In this document: one piece after another, positions 21,111 through 34,023 of the stretch
How positions within the stretch are numbered: the stretch's first letter is position 1
How the letters are laid out: each line of letters opens with the position of its first letter
From: Toxorhynchites rutilus septentrionalis
Taxonomy: Eukaryota > Arthropoda > Insecta > Diptera > Culicidae
Assembly (NCBI RefSeq): GCF_029784135.1
Contig: NC_073746.1
Location: 295,144,089-295,208,088, forward strand
Reading direction: 5' to 3'
Length of the DNA stretch: 64,000 nt
Notes under the pieces: generated by a model
Databases searched by the model: none
What the model was told of the DNA's origin: nothing
The model's input: only the letters and a program-made list of their open reading frames with translations
Made by a program: the position numbers and the translations under genes

Positions 21111-24100
21111 GAGATGAAAAACGAAAAAAGAAAGTGATGTCTGTTCCCATACATACAAACATTTTAAAGCTTTTAAGACAGATGATTTTATTTGCTCATT
21201 TAACGCTTCAGGACACAAAAAGGCATCTTTTCTGCCGAGGTGAAATGTTTTCTGACAATGCTAGTTTGGGTGTAGCCTTGAAAAAGACCAATTGGGAAAA
21301 CTTGACATAAACTCTCGGCCTCGAAAAAGACCATTTTGGACGACTCGGAATTCAAACGCTAATACTCTAATTGTGATATCATTTTTTTGTAAAAATTAGA
21401 CAATTTCATGACATTCACTCATGGGATACATTTTTTACAAGAGTTGTCAATTTTGAGTTATATAAGTTTTATAAGTTTATAAAAAGGACAAAAACAGTTC
21501 TTTTCTTTACAAAAGACACTCTATATTTCGGAAAAATTGAGTTCGCAAATATATTTAACTGGCTAAGCTCTTGACACTCAAAAAGTTTCAATGAATAAAA
21601 GAGTTGGTGTCAAATCACTCAACATACACCAGAATCCCGTTTACCCGAATCTAACATTTACCCGATGGTTTTTAGGTGACATGAAATTTTGAGATATGAA
21701 ATTCATTATTCCATATTACCGTGAAGACTCCACTCTTCGATCACTAACATATTGTTGAAAACAATTTATTTTTAACGAATTGCTCCCAGAAGTGTCTTCC
21801 AACGATTGGCCCAAACATGTAATCTCGTAACCATTCCATACGATCCTGAATAATAATAAACATCCCAATTATAATCATTGCGAAACACAAAAATCTGCCC
21901 GTCACTACTACCAGAGCAGCCAAGGCAAGTGGTCATTATCATTCCAACCAATGGGGGAAGTGACTATGAGATGATCCCACGATTCTCCCCTAGGGGTCAA
22001 CCTCTCGGCTGCTCTCTATCCCATCTCAATCGCCGTCATCGTCTTCATCGCTGTCGACAGAAGTCAATCAGTGCGCTCCAACACAACGGCGGGTGCATTA
22101 TGATGGTCCGAAACGGTTCCGTTTTTTTTTGTTGTGCTCTCTAGCGCAAAAGACGAGTACGACAGCTGATAAAAGCCGTAACAGTAACCGTAGAAGGATG
22201 GTGGTGGCTCAGCAAATCCCGCTGGCGGATGATGATGAAGCTATATGCGGTAAGCATAGCGCTCACACCGACGCGCCGCCGCCGCCAATGGTTCCATATG
22301 CCAATTTATTGGATTATTGCAAGATTCTTGCGCGGTCTCAGGAGCAATCCCTCCTCAACTCCACTCGCTGGTGATGAAACGGAAAAAAGATAGCGAGATG
22401 TGCATTATTCGTTATTGCCCGTGCTGATGCATTGTTTACTATTGGCCGGTTTTTCGTGTGCGACTGTGGATTGTGAAGGGTAAAAAAAAGATGATAATGG
22501 ATGCTGCGGAAATTCCTGGAATCAGTGGCGCGCGCACGATGGGAGCGGAAGGAGAAACGCACGGGATAACACGGCTCCTAGCAGGGCCAAGAAATGTAAT
22601 TTAATGAATTTATTAGTGCAGTGAATTCCGATGGCTATTGGTGACGGTGGGTGCCAGCTAGTCAGCCAACCGGCCTATAACTGTAGGAGCACAGCTATCG
22701 GACAGTGCAATCGCAGTGCCAGAGCTAGCACAGTTCAGTTGTTCAAAAACATGACATTTCAATGGCTGCCGGGAGGTAATGAGCAGCGAAGAGTGTGACT
22801 CAAAATGGCGCGATCCGCGCAATAGATCATCGGTAATAGGGAGAACAATGGACAGGAGGCATATGTGCCAGCAGGTGGACCAGTTGACTGGGGCGAGTTC
22901 ATCGTGGGGCACATGATTAGGGGTCGCGTTGACAAATGGGATGATAAATGGGGGAAGGCTTCACTGTTGAAGAAGTTATTTTCCGTTCCAACTATTTCGA
23001 TAAATTTATTACCCCTAGGGCAAGATTTATTCGTTGGAATGCTCGAAACGAAAGGGAACATCGGGACAGGCAATCTATTGCCGCCGATGACAATTATATT
23101 CTCTGTAAATTGTAGTGACTAATGAATCGTAAAGTTACGTTATAATATCTGCTGTTCTTTTTCTTTATTGTGTTAAAGAAATTTGAAACATAAATGTTGT
23201 TTTTTTATTTACATTAATTGTGTTCAAAGAGTTTGGCTCTCTGTTAAGTTATGTTTGTGAAGCGAATCGCAGATTGAGCTGTGATCATTTATCAATTTCT
23301 CGGTCAAATTGTGCTAAGCCCATATATCGTAGTGACGTATGTACCCAAGTTTAACCATAAGCTCATGGACGGTAATCTTTAATATTTTCAATAACTCTGC
23401 TGACTCACGTGTAGTGTAACGAAGGTTATTCTTGATGAATGTCTTGATTTGATTATTATCAATGGTGGTAAGTACGCCCGCCAGTTATTGGTCTATGACA
23501 TGAAACTCGACATTTTGACACTACGAAAAAAGTTATCCCCATAATGTGACCTACGCTTCGCAACGCTATCTGCTAGATTGGAGCGAAATCTCATTCAATA
23601 TTGCAACTCACCATATACTTTTTTTTTTGCTTTTCTTGGAAACAACAATAATTTATTTCCTATAATCACATTATTATAGGAAATAATTACTATTGGTTAA
23701 ATTTCGAATTGAGGAACCCTCTCGTTACGCTTTTCTAATACACTGCGTTTCACAACTACAGAACCACTCATTTTTTCTAAGTTCCCAGAGATATGTAAGA
23801 AGTCGGTTCAATTGAAGTATATACTGTAGAATACAATAATTATCTTCATTTATAAGACTGGCCATTTCAACTTTATTGTTGTGTTCTGACGCGAAACATT
23901 AAAAAAAACTAAAAATCCAGTGTTTAATAACTATAGAACCAGATGGAAAACTATCACTTCTTTACAAAATTTACATCAATTCAACATGGATTACGATAAT
24001 TTTATAATTCGTTGGTCATCTTTAGTTCTCAATCAGTTCAAATAACCCATTCGAGATGGTTACGACCAAGCTGCACTATGTTATAGTGTGTATCTCGTTC

Positions 24101-24359
24101 TACGCAGAGGATACTGCTTGTTTAGGCTCTTCAAATGACACATACTGAAGTACTTCGTTGCACTTTTGACTGTTTATTCGTGTTGATGGTAAGCTTTCTG
24201 AACCAGGCCTTTTTGAGAAAATTCTCCCCAAACCATCAAACTGCCGCCAGCAAAGTCACGAGTTGAAAAATTAAATGACGTAAATCCTTCCAGTATGAAG
24301 AAATTCTATTCAAGTTGAATTGATTTCATCAGAGAAGTTCTTCTGAAATAGTTAAACCC
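21111..24359. other. Mostly non-repetitive DNA, no gene recognised
   Basis: The GC-richer part 21850-23100 contains overlapping short frames, e.g. one with a PPPP tract near 22280, but no domain. A 12-bp-arm hairpin (atttcctataat / attataggaaat) is at 23655-23684. This is likely host non-coding sequence. Confidence 0.4.
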
Positions 24360-24950
24360 ATGGGATTAGCTTCCACATTAGTTTTTGGACTCGCAGCTTT
24401 GAAAATGGTCGAATTTTAATTTTGAAAAGTCAATTTTTAAGATAAGATTTTTTAGATAACTGTAAATCTCGATGTGTCATGCAATTTTAAGACATTTGGC
24501 ATCAACAAAAATTTGAAGAATAAAGTTCGAATGCGCTAATATTTTTCATATTGTATATTATCGTGCAAATCCACATTTCGTAATAAGCTCCAAATGAAAA
24601 ATCGAGATAACTATTTTTATTGGCCCTTAAAACCATATGTTTCGTCTCGTACTCCGAAGAAAAAAGTCCCAGAGTGCCGATTTTTGACAAAAAAAATTTT
24701 TTGAGATGACACTAGATCTCGACGTATCATGCAATTTTAAGACATTTGGCATCAAAAATTTTTTTTCGAAAACCCCGATTTCCCCGATTGGGTGATTTTT
24801 CGATTTTCAAAAAAAACTCAAACTTTGACCGCTTTGCGCCACTCTCCCTTAAGTCCGATTCAGCTGATATTTGGCATAGGGTAACTTTTTGAAATTTTAG
24901 GGTCGATTCTTTCCCATACACTCATTGGCACCCTATTCTATAGTTATGAA
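24360..24950 (+). repeat. Unknown repeat with internal duplication; related copy at 37500-37830
   Basis: The block 'tgtcatgcaattttaagaca' occurs at about 24475 and, as 'tatcatgcaattttaagaca', at about 24725. The segment 'caaactttgaccgctttgcg' with 'ccactctcccttaag' and the later 'gggtaactttttgaaatt' and 'cattggcaccctatt' recur in the same order at 37545-37830. There the two halves are farther apart, so one copy is a deletion or insertion derivative. Confidence 0.6.
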
Positions 24951-25213
24951 ATGCAGTGTATTGCGATAAATAGAGCAATCGTCAGATCATTGTTCGTGTT
25001 ATCGCGTTATTGTGCAGTTATCGTTATCGCTAGTGAAGTTTGTCCTCGCTTTTGCGTTTTTTTTACATAGCACTACGTCTAAAAGGAAGATTTGGAGGGA
25101 AAATCTATAAATCGAACATGTGAGAAATAATGAAAAATTCAAAACGCTCATATCTCGACAATTTTTTAATGGATCTTGAAGATTGGACATATTTCTACGC
25201 ATCCATAATGGTA

Positions 25214-26420
25214 ACGAACGGGTGAACTTTTTTTTGACGTGTAATCAGAGCACGCTTTGTTTAAATGTCAAAAATCAAAAAACAAGCCATCTAGTCGCGG
25301 TCATAAAGATTTTTTTTCGAAATGTTGGAAACTAAAAAGACAATTCTGCACAATTGGTGCACCGAAAATGGTGTTACATATCACAAAATAGCATAAAAAA
25401 TCAAAGTTTGTCCAGAAAGTGTTAAGCGAATCATCGCAAAGTTCGGTAAGTTCGAGGATCTCAGCAGAAATGGACGAAACCCCGGACCAAGTAGTCCCGA
25501 ATTGGACCGAAAAATTTTAAATTATTTTCAGAAGAACTATTCGTGATTTGGCCAAGAAGTTCATAACCAGTCTTGGGATGATTCGGCGGATTAAACAGAA
25601 ACATGGTCTGAAGACCTATGAAAAGCAAAAAGTGGCCGAACAAACACCGGAGCAGCAAGATCGCGCTGAAACACGAGCTCGAAAGCTGTATGAACTTATT
25701 TTGAACAATGGATAACGAAACATACGTCAAAGAAGATTCCAGAACGCTGCCGGAACCTCAATTTTATAGCGAATCGATTGAATAGAGAGTGTACCATTTG
25801 CGATACGACTGTTGCGATGGAAAAATTCGGTCAAAAAGAGCTAGTTTAGCAATATTTGCACGTGTGACATGCGATCGTCAACTTTTTACTCAATAGAGAC
25901 TATAAATGCTCAAATTTATGTGGAAGAATGCTTGAAAAAGAGGTTGTTTCCACTTTATAGAAAGCACGAGGTTCCTTCTCTATTCTAGCCCGATTTGGCC
26001 TCGGCACATTATGCTAAATCGACTTTACAATGGTTTTCGGAAAACAACATCATGTTCGTCGAAAAAGACCTCAACCCACCTATCTGTTCCCAGCTACGGC
26101 CAACTGAACGCTACTGAGCAATTGTCAAGTCCGAGTTCAAAAAGGAAGGTACAGTGTCTAAGAATATGTCACAGTTCAAGAAGAGTTGGTCTGCAGCGTC
26201 CAAAAAGTGCACAAAAACTACTGTGCAGAATTTGATGAGTGGAGTAAAATCTAAGGTTCGATCATTTTTTTAGAAATCAACAATAAGCTTGATTTTTTTA
26301 ATTTCTTTGCTATGTAAACTTAATATTCTTCAATAAAATTCACTTTTGTAAACACTTTCTGAACGTTTTCAGTTTTATTATGATGTTTGAAAATTTCAGA
26401 CTACTTTACGATACACTCCT
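25214..26420 (+). mobile_element. DD37E element (second family), left end lost
   Basis: Homologous throughout to the inverse element at 61108-62283. The right end 'cgatacactcct' stops at 26420 before TA. The left end begins inside the element at 'aacgggtgaac', so the outer 5' inverted repeat present in the other copy (aggagtgtatcgaaaagaag on its complement) is missing. This family differs in its ends from the DD37E at 8435-9709. Confidence 0.8.
25322..26273 (+). pseudogene. DD37E transposase, heavily mutated
   Basis: From ATG at 25322 the readable blocks are LHNWCTENGVTYHKIA (helix-turn-helix start), RIIAKFGKFEDLSRNGR, IKQKHGLKTYEKQKV, QDRAETRARKLYE, AQIYVEECLKKRLFPLYRK, then PDLASAHYAKSTLQWF (second Asp) and QLRPTER (final Glu), and the end MSGVKSKVRSFF with TAG at 26271-26273. 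There are 37 residues between the last Asp and Glu. Several frameshifts and stops (for example after YHKIA) and loss of the first-Asp block abolish function. Confidence 0.8.
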
Positions 26421-26599
26421 TAGAATAGATATTCACCCTGCATATCATTCTATCCAACGGAAATAAGAAAATTGAGAAAACGAAGACATCATATAATTCG
26501 AACCATATTCAGAGGCGAATGAAATGCTAAGTTTAAAATCTCTTTAAAACAAACAAGATGAAGATTTCACCCCAGCTAGCGAAGCAAACATGAGACATT

Positions 26600-27000
26600 C
26601 CTAATGTTGAAATCAGCGGTTGCAAAACAGCAACATAACATAAAGATTCACAGCAGCAGTAGCGGAAGCAAACGATCGGTCGTTCAATTTTCGCATTTTT
26701 CGTGCATTTTCCCCGGGTTAAAAGTAGCGTCGAAGCGCATCGATTCGGAGCCGGATGTGAATAAGGTATTTTCCAGAAGTGAGAGCTAATTTAATTCGGT
26801 TGGAATCTGAAAGTGAAAATTTGTTCCGCGTCGGTTGTTGCACTACTCGAATTTTCTATTACCGTTCTTTGTAAGGTGGTGTATAGTATAATTTGTAGAT
26901 TATTTCTTTAGAAATGCTGTTTTAGGAGCTTTGAAGATGTAAATTTGCTAAGAGTTACTACTTGGATATTTAATAAATTTAGTGCTTCAGTGTCGCTCTA
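26600..27000 (+). repeat. Unknown interspersed repeat, copy 2 of 3
   Basis: Shares 'agtgagagct', 'cgttctttgtaaggtg', 'gtatagtataatttgta' and 'tttagtgcttcagtgtcgct' with 14420-14690 and 37060-37390. It extends further 5' than copy 1. No gene was seen in the neighbouring 26421-26599 or 27001-27505. Confidence 0.55.
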
Positions 27001-27505
27001 GACAACGAGCATTCAACAGTATATGCTAATGCAGAGGCTGGGAGTTAATTTTAAAATTTTATTGCTTCGCTGCTTCGAAAATGGTTTGCACCGCTCGGTG
27101 TAATCATCTAGTTTGTTTATATTACATCTGTTCTGTATAGAAATATGAATAAGAAGCGAAAAAAAATTGATTTTTTGAACCACCCTAATGAAAAAATAAA
27201 AAATACGGGTTAATATTTTGCGGTAAGAAACAAAACTACAAATTTTCACGAAAATCTGAAAGCCACTATATCGGTTTGGCATGGAATGGCTGAATTTATA
27301 TATTCAAAAAAAAAGATTACAATTTATAATTTTTATAATCCTGATAATTAATTAAAATCAGTTGAACACCACGTGAAAAAGAAGCTCATTTGTCAAAGAA
27401 ATTATTGAATTATTCATCCGGTAAATATAATTCAAATATCTGAAACACAAAAAAATAACGCGAAAGAACAGCATATGTTAAAAGAAGAAACAAATTCTAT
27501 ATAAG

Positions 27506-29735
27506 ACCCATTCCAGCGTGACGTGACAACGGTTTGACTCACTAAAAATAGGTTTTTTCTCGTTTTCATGTATACATCACACGATTTCCAAATGGTAAAC
27601 GATTTTAAAGTGAATTTGAGAAAATTTCCTACAAGAATCTTCAGTTGGAGAATATTTTGCAGTTGAATTCACTTGTTGCCAGCCCAATACTTTTGTGACG
27701 TGACAACACCTGTCTTTTTGCGGATTCCGACTTTTGAACATTAATGTTGTATTTTCAGTTCCGTTTCAATACATACAAATAAACTTTGTTCTATGATTTG
27801 GCAATGAAAGATGAACAAAGATTCCTGTATACTCAGTTTTCAAAAAACTCGCAAGAACATGCATTTTGTGACGTGACAACGCGCTCTGTGCGAATAAACA
27901 GTCTCCACGAAGCGTTGTCACGTCACACAATCAATAAGTTGTATTAAATAAGATTTTCACCGTATTGTAGCAAGCGAAATACTATTTTTTATGTTTTTTT
28001 ATTACTCTGAATGCTTCTTACTTTCCTCTGAGATCTCCTCTTCCCCTTCCAAAAGTTCATCCTATAGGGGAAAGTGGTCCTAACGCAACCGTGCTTCCTA
28101 CTGAATTCTCAATGGTGTCATAACGCTGACAATTTGATAATATGGTGAATTCTCTTCATTCTAGTGTTTTAGCGCCATTTTAATTTGAATCTACCTGTTA
28201 CCTGTAATACACGGTATGTCTTTATTTGGGAAAAATCGGGGTGGTCCAAAACCGACCTCCAATTTTTATATCGTGATTGTTCAACACGTTCACTCTGGCG
28301 CTTGCCATCAATGGCTAGCACAATCCTGGTTCATCGAGTGGCGTTCACTACAAGGGGAACGCATTTGATTTTGCTATCAGAAACTTTCGATAAACTCACA
28401 TACCTGTGCAAGGGCGTTTATGTTTGCGTATTGAAGATGACTTTGACTTTGACGTTGACTTCGATCATTGATCGTTAATCGTTGATGTTTGCGTGTACAT
28501 TTGTATGTGCACTTTCTTTGTATAACTCCACACACGTCGCTCTAAGGCTAGGTTCTTCCCACTCAAACATTATCTCCCTCTCACTTAAATCCTATTTCTC
28601 ACTATTAAACATTATTCTTTTTTATTCCTCTTCGTGCACCCATGGTTATATGCCAACATTACCATTCACGATCGTATTGTGGGATTTCATGCCATTCCCG
28701 GCCTTTTATATCCGTTTTTAACGAACCGAAAGTCAACATCCTCGATTCTAAAATGGTATCGGAATACGGCATTCGACTTCCGCTGGTAAGCCCATATCGT
28801 ATGGGTTTTCTATATTTTTTTAGCATTCAATAATACCATCAGCAAACCGGAAGTTGAATAAAGATTATATTTTATATTATGGAATCTACGTTCATATATT
28901 GTTGATAAAACATAGGAGAAGTATCATTTGTATGTTTTGAAACGAAACGGTAATTATTGAAATTAATCATTAATGTTCAACAGTCCGAAACAGCAAAAAG
29001 TCAGGTGTTGCCACGTCACAAAAGTATTTGACTGACAACAAACCAACCTAACTATAAAATATTCTCCAACTGATGATTATTGTTGGAAATTTTCTTAAAT
29101 TTACTATAACATCGTTTAAGTTTGTGTGCTTTATCCGTGAAAACGCAAAAAAAAGTGTTTGTAGTGAGTCAAAATGTTGTTACGTCACACTGGAATGGAT
29201 CGAATACTATTCGTAACGTGACAACAACTTCTATTTGTGGACCGATCTCAACCAAATTTTGTGGGTTGTTGACTTTCATTGTTTGCTCAGAGAAACCCAA
29301 GTATGAAAATGTTTGAACCTATGTTCATTTGATAAACTAAAAAAATGCTCTATTTTTGTGACGTGACAACGCTTCAAAATACCTGTTTTTCAAATGCTTG
29401 TTTCTCATAAATTACAAAATGAAACGTAGGCTCTTCAAACAAGCATTGAATCACCCATTCAATGGTATATAGACATTGAAATTTGGTTAAGCATGTGCAG
29501 AGATATCTCAAGAAACATAAAAATAGTGAAAACCTAAAATATTTTAAATATAATTAAGTAGTTTTTTAAACTCGCCTCTCTCAAAGGTTGGTGCATAAAA
29601 ATTAAATTTGTTGCAAAAAATTTATGATATAATTAGTGCTTATTTGAATAACATTTTCAATTTTCTCCTAAAACTAGATTTGAAATTTGGTTTTCTGGTG
29701 CATAACCTCATGGAATGGGTCATAACATTACAATT
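27506..29735. mobile_element. Foldback element region with eight GTGACGTGACAAC-type motifs
   Basis: 27506-27760 is the imperfect inverted repeat of about 28970-29211: acccattccag-gtgacgtgacaac...tttgactcac is repeated in inverse order. The motif GTGACGTGACAAC or its complement (up to two mismatches) stands at 27519, 27695, 27868, 27914, 29007, 29176, 29213 and 29358. An outer tggaatgggt at about 29713 mirrors acccattcca at 27507, so a second, related half may be joined at the right. The centre (28000-28950) has no recognisable transposase. Probably a non-autonomous DNA transposon with long ends. Confidence 0.65.
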
Positions 29736-30960
29736 TGTTTTCTCGCCAACTGTTTTCATATTTTCAAAGCATTAATGCTTTATATTTTCTATGGTAAGAG
29801 GTAAGAAGAAGACATATTTGTGGTGCCTACATTAATTTCTAGAAATAGATAATCGAAATCTCCTGCATCATTTTCTTCTTCGTTACAATTTTTCATTTTA
29901 TTTCGTATTTTTGTTGCTATATCATGTTTTATTGAATTAATCTGTTTTATTATCGAAATTCGGGGGGATTCGAAAAAACTCATAATCTGATTTCTCGATT
30001 TTTTTCCATTTTCATTCGGGCTTTTGTTAGATACGGATAAATGTTGCGGTCGGGTAAATTTGAACTTAGATAATTGTGACAGTTGGGTAAATTTTACGTT
30101 CGAGTAAACTTGTTTCGAGTGAATGGTTTTCGGGTAGTTGAACACGGTTGTGTCAATTTTCAAATTGAATCTGATTCTTGTTTTGCATGGATATTATTTG
30201 CACGGATATTTTTTCGCCTTTTTTGCATGGATTCTCGGATTAACACAGTTCTATTATCCTCAATGTTTGCCAATTGAACGTTTCACTGAATAGCTCACTT
30301 TCGTTTGTTCAAATATAAACTTGCAAAGGTCATTTCCCCAGTGACATTCATTTGTTGTTACATGCTTCGAAGCCTGACACAAACGAGAACGAGAGAACTC
30401 TGCTTCTGTTTGCGTTTCATGATACAAAAACATCGCTTTCGGTGCTGCAAGTTTATATTCTTCTTTGCCACTCATTCGCTACATATCGATCCCTACACTG
30501 AAAGATAAGACGTAGTCCTACGTCAAAAAACGTGTTATTGCAAGAAACCGTGCAAAACAAAACTGTGTTTTTCGAGAAACCTTGCAATAAAAGAGAATTG
30601 GGAGTATACCAGAAAATTCGATTCGACACCTACGACGCAAAAACTCCATAATCACACACAATGAACCCGAAATCAATAAAAACACGGCTTATACTAACTG
30701 ACGACTAGTGATGAATGCGACAACAGTAAAACATGCGAAAACTTAATTAATTTTACGAACCCTTAACAATATCCAGGGAATATAACAAAATTTTACTATA
30801 TTTGAAGGTAACGGGTAAGGAAGCTTGAGTTACTTGAGTAATCATTGTAAGCATTACCGATCGAATAGACAAAAACAGGAGAATACCATTTGAACATCAT
30901 ATTCCTGTTAACTGTCATCTAATCATCAGCATATAACTGTTTTCTCAACCGCGTTCCCAC
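29736..30960. other. AT-rich DNA with short degenerate repeats
   Basis: 30018-30290 contains 'gggtaaatttgaactt', 'gggtaaattttacgtt' and 'gagtaaactt', then three 'gcatgga/gcacgga' phrases (30185-30240), a low-order repeat. A palindrome gacgtagtcctacgtc is at 30509-30524. The 124-codon minus frame at 29789-30163 is low-complexity and unsupported. Confidence 0.4.
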
Positions 30961-32439
30961 GCTACTTTGTTTTGCCTCGGAAACGGGTTCCCAAAAAGCA
31001 GAACTGACTTACATTTGCTTCATTGTTTTTCATTCTACTTTCCTCGGCGATACCGCTCTGAACAACAACACAACGAACAGGGCATCCGAGATACTCTCGC
31101 ATCAGATATGCTAAATTATCTCACCGCAAGTTCTCTCTGGAGCTGCTCCCTCCCTCCTGACTCATGTGTTTTATTATGAAACGGAAAGGCAGAGAGATTG
31201 GGTGCACTCAGTGGCATCCGCGAGACAAAAGCACTATCATCATAATAATTGCCTGGTAATAATCAAATCGTTGAAAGAATTGCACCACAGCAGCAAACTC
31301 TCTTCCTTTCTCTCGGTAGAATTCATCGCCCGGGCTAACGTAAGATCTGTCCAATAATGTAACGAACGAGCACATGTAGCTTTAGAACATGATCTATCAT
31401 CGAGAATAATGCTCAGTCGCAGGAGGAACAAGCAAATCGCAACCTCACGGTGCACATGAGAAAACCCGCCACACGTGGCATCATTTCTTCCAAAGGCATG
31501 CACATGTGCTCATAATTAGAGGAGCCATCATAATTCTTTTCTCCGAGGCGCGACCCCTTCTCGTCGTTCGTCGAACATTTCTCCGGAAGCTTTATAGCTT
31601 TCTTTCCCCTTAGGGCCCGCGCCACCGTCACTCCAATGACAGAGTTCATAATTTCACACCTTTATGCTGCGGTAGTGAGCTGGCTGTTAGCACCTTATTG
31701 TGGTTTCTCCCGGCAGTTCTCCTCCTCCTGGCTTTTTCTCCGCATCCTGCACAAAGTCTAAGACACACGGATTGCTGCAACTGCTTAGGGCCAGCCATCG
31801 CAGCATCAACGGCGGACTAATCTTCCAGGGTTTAAAATCAGCGACGCGGGCTAAAGCGCACCGGTATCATGGTATCATGGTATGGTATCATTGAATATAC
31901 CATAAAATTTCCGCGGGTTACGAATATTCGATTTTTGTTTTCTTCAGTGGCGTTATGTGCTCATATTTCTCAGTTATGCCAACAAGTTCGGTCATTTTGA
32001 ATGCTCAGTTAATTTTTGACAGCTGTTTTGCTTGACGTGTTTTGGTTCGTCTTAGATGTTTGCCTCTTCCGATTCAACAACTTCCATTGGGATGATTAAG
32101 TTTTAATTTCCAAGTCATAGCCCTAAACCGATCTGAAACCTCTGAAACCCTCTAAAGTAAATTTGGGTCGCCAAGCAACAAGGCCAACAGCTCCTTAGCA
32201 ATATTAATGCGATGCTATTTTTGGGTAAATGTTGGTACGAATTTCGCGGCGACCCGTCTCATGCCCGAATCAATGTGAAAAAAATTATAGGAGGTTGTGT
32301 CCAAGATACGACCGTATTGTTGACGTAGAACTACACTGTTATTTTATATAAGTCGCCATACATTGGTGGCTTGAAACTACTAGGAATATAAACACTTCTC
32401 ATCATTTTGCGCTATTCCCAAAAGAAACGCTTATGTTAA
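30961..32439. other. GC-richer DNA, no gene recognised
   Basis: Short frames on both strands at 30967-31894 overlap and have no domain. A short 'tatcatgg' triplication lies at 31866-31885. Confidence 0.35.
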
Positions 32440-32760
32440 TATTACTGGCCTCGCAAAAAGTTGCATTACTTTCTCATGCTCGAGAGAAGCGTAGCTGTCA
32501 CCCTTAGCGGAGGAGGTTTTGCTACTGGCAAGCGCAATCTAATCACATACAAAATTCCAGAACGACATTTACTTTCTTGGTGACTAAACAAGCGAAATAA
32601 ACTCTTTTTGTTAATAACAACCTCGAAAACAGTAGCAATGCTTCATTATTATCAATATTAGAGCAAATGCAATCCTAGTTGAAGGCAGTTTTGCGATTGG
32701 CACGCGAACCCAAATAACTTATAACATTCCAGTAAGACATTCAAGATGCTTGGTATTCCC
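32440..32760 (+). repeat. Two diverged ~190-bp direct repeats
   Basis: 'cctcgcaaaaagttgcatta', 'ggaggttttgctactggcaa', and 'attccagaacgacattta' (from 32450) are followed by 'cctcgaaaacagtagcaatg', 'aggcagttttgcgattggca' and 'attccagtaagacattcaag' (from 32620). They precede the 3' end of the minus-strand ORF1 relic and may be part of that retrotransposon. Confidence 0.5.
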
Positions 32761-32812
32761 CAAATATTTTTTTGGTGCTCAACCTTAACGCCTGCTTCGC
32801 CATAACGTCAGT

Positions 32813-33757
32813 TTAATGCATTGATGCATTCTCAAAGGCACCAACGAAGCCCTTATGATGACGAAAAACAAACAATGTTAACAGCTTGGAAAAAGACTGA
32901 ATTATGCCACACAGCTTGTTCTCTGCTGTAACACCCATCGATGCGAATTCGCTGATGACTTTCTCAAGAGCGACCGCCTTCACCACCAGTGGGGGGAGCT
33001 TGACTTTATTTGCTGTCTGGGTAACGGCGTTTACATTTTCGACCAACGCGCCCAAATCGCCTACTTCGCTGTTGTTTGATGCGGTGTCACACGCGCGAAG
33101 GCTCGGTTCAGTGCGAGCGCTTTCGAAATTTTAATGCCCCTGGCAATGCTCTTCTTCTTGCTCATCACACCCTACGCGAAGCGTCCAATTTATGACGCGG
33201 AAAGAAAAACACACGATATGAATAATGCCAAAAACGAACTGAAAAAACCACACGACGATATCCAAGTTGGATTACCACTGGTGGGGTCCAATCTTAGATC
33301 GAAGCGCAGCGAAAGCAAAGTGAACTGGATTGCTCAACAGTCCGATGCCGAATGAAAGTTTGCCTCAGCGAGATCCACTGTTTATACTCTAGGCAAGTAT
33401 TCCCCTTCAGTCTTCTACCTTTTCCTTTGTTCACGGAGACTTTAAATCCTACGATTTCCCCTCCGTTGGTCGTCGATAAGTTGCTCGTTATTGACATCTC
33501 TGTTCGGGAAAGCACACAAATGGACAGAACAAATGTATGGGAAAATGGAAACGCTTAAAGTTTTCAGGAATTTTAGCCATCTACAAACCGGGGGAATCTA
33601 ATGTATAGCATATTAAACAAATCTTACGGAATTTCCGATTCGTTTAGTATGTAAATCGCCAAAATCCGTTCGCGACAAAAATAGTTATTAACGTTAACTT
33701 TATTTCATAAAAACGTGACCTGTTTTCTGATTTAGCACCCTTAATGAAAGACGTAGT
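32813..33757 (-). pseudogene. 5' UTR and ORF1 relic of a jockey-like non-LTR retrotransposon
   Basis: On the minus strand ORF1 starts at 33165 (MSKKKSIARGIKISKALALN). After a frameshift near 33085 it continues SEVGDLGALVENVN and KLPPLVVKAVALEKVISEF, then ASMGVTAENKLCGI. The PPLVVK/YKLC-like pattern is the RNA-binding region of jockey-type ORF1. The zinc-knuckle part is missing. The sequence 33166-33757 behaves as its 5' UTR: 33505-33757 recurs in inverse orientation at 56759-57022. Mosquito Juan elements belong to this clade, but I cannot confirm identity. Confidence 0.5.
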
Positions 33758-34023
33758 TCGACCATGCGAACCTGACAAATACACACTCGTGGCTAATTCG
33801 TCCGAAGGGAGTAATCCAGATTGTCAAAAAAGCAAAAAGTCATCTGGTCAGGATCAGATTCGGAGCTGTATGCCATAGAAATTACCTCGAAAAGCCCACA
33901 TATTTTTTTTGCTTCACTCTTTTCCCTACTGGTATTTTTCTTCATGTCGGTAGCCTGCGGTTGTCATTGCTATTCCAAAACCAAACAAGCATCCAACAAA
34001 GACCTCGAAATACAGGACAATTA
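33758..34023 (+). other. Unassigned sequence with a 67-codon frame
   Basis: A frame at 33821-34024 reads MSKKQKVIWSGSDSELYAI, with a hydrophobic stretch IFFASLFSLLVFFFMSVAC, directly upstream of a jockey RT fragment. No known protein is recognised, and the hydrophobic run may only reflect T-rich DNA. Confidence 0.25.

Noticed and set aside
29789..30163. 124-codon minus-strand frame
   Set aside because: Lys/Ser/Asn-rich, overlaps low-order repeats and has no domain.
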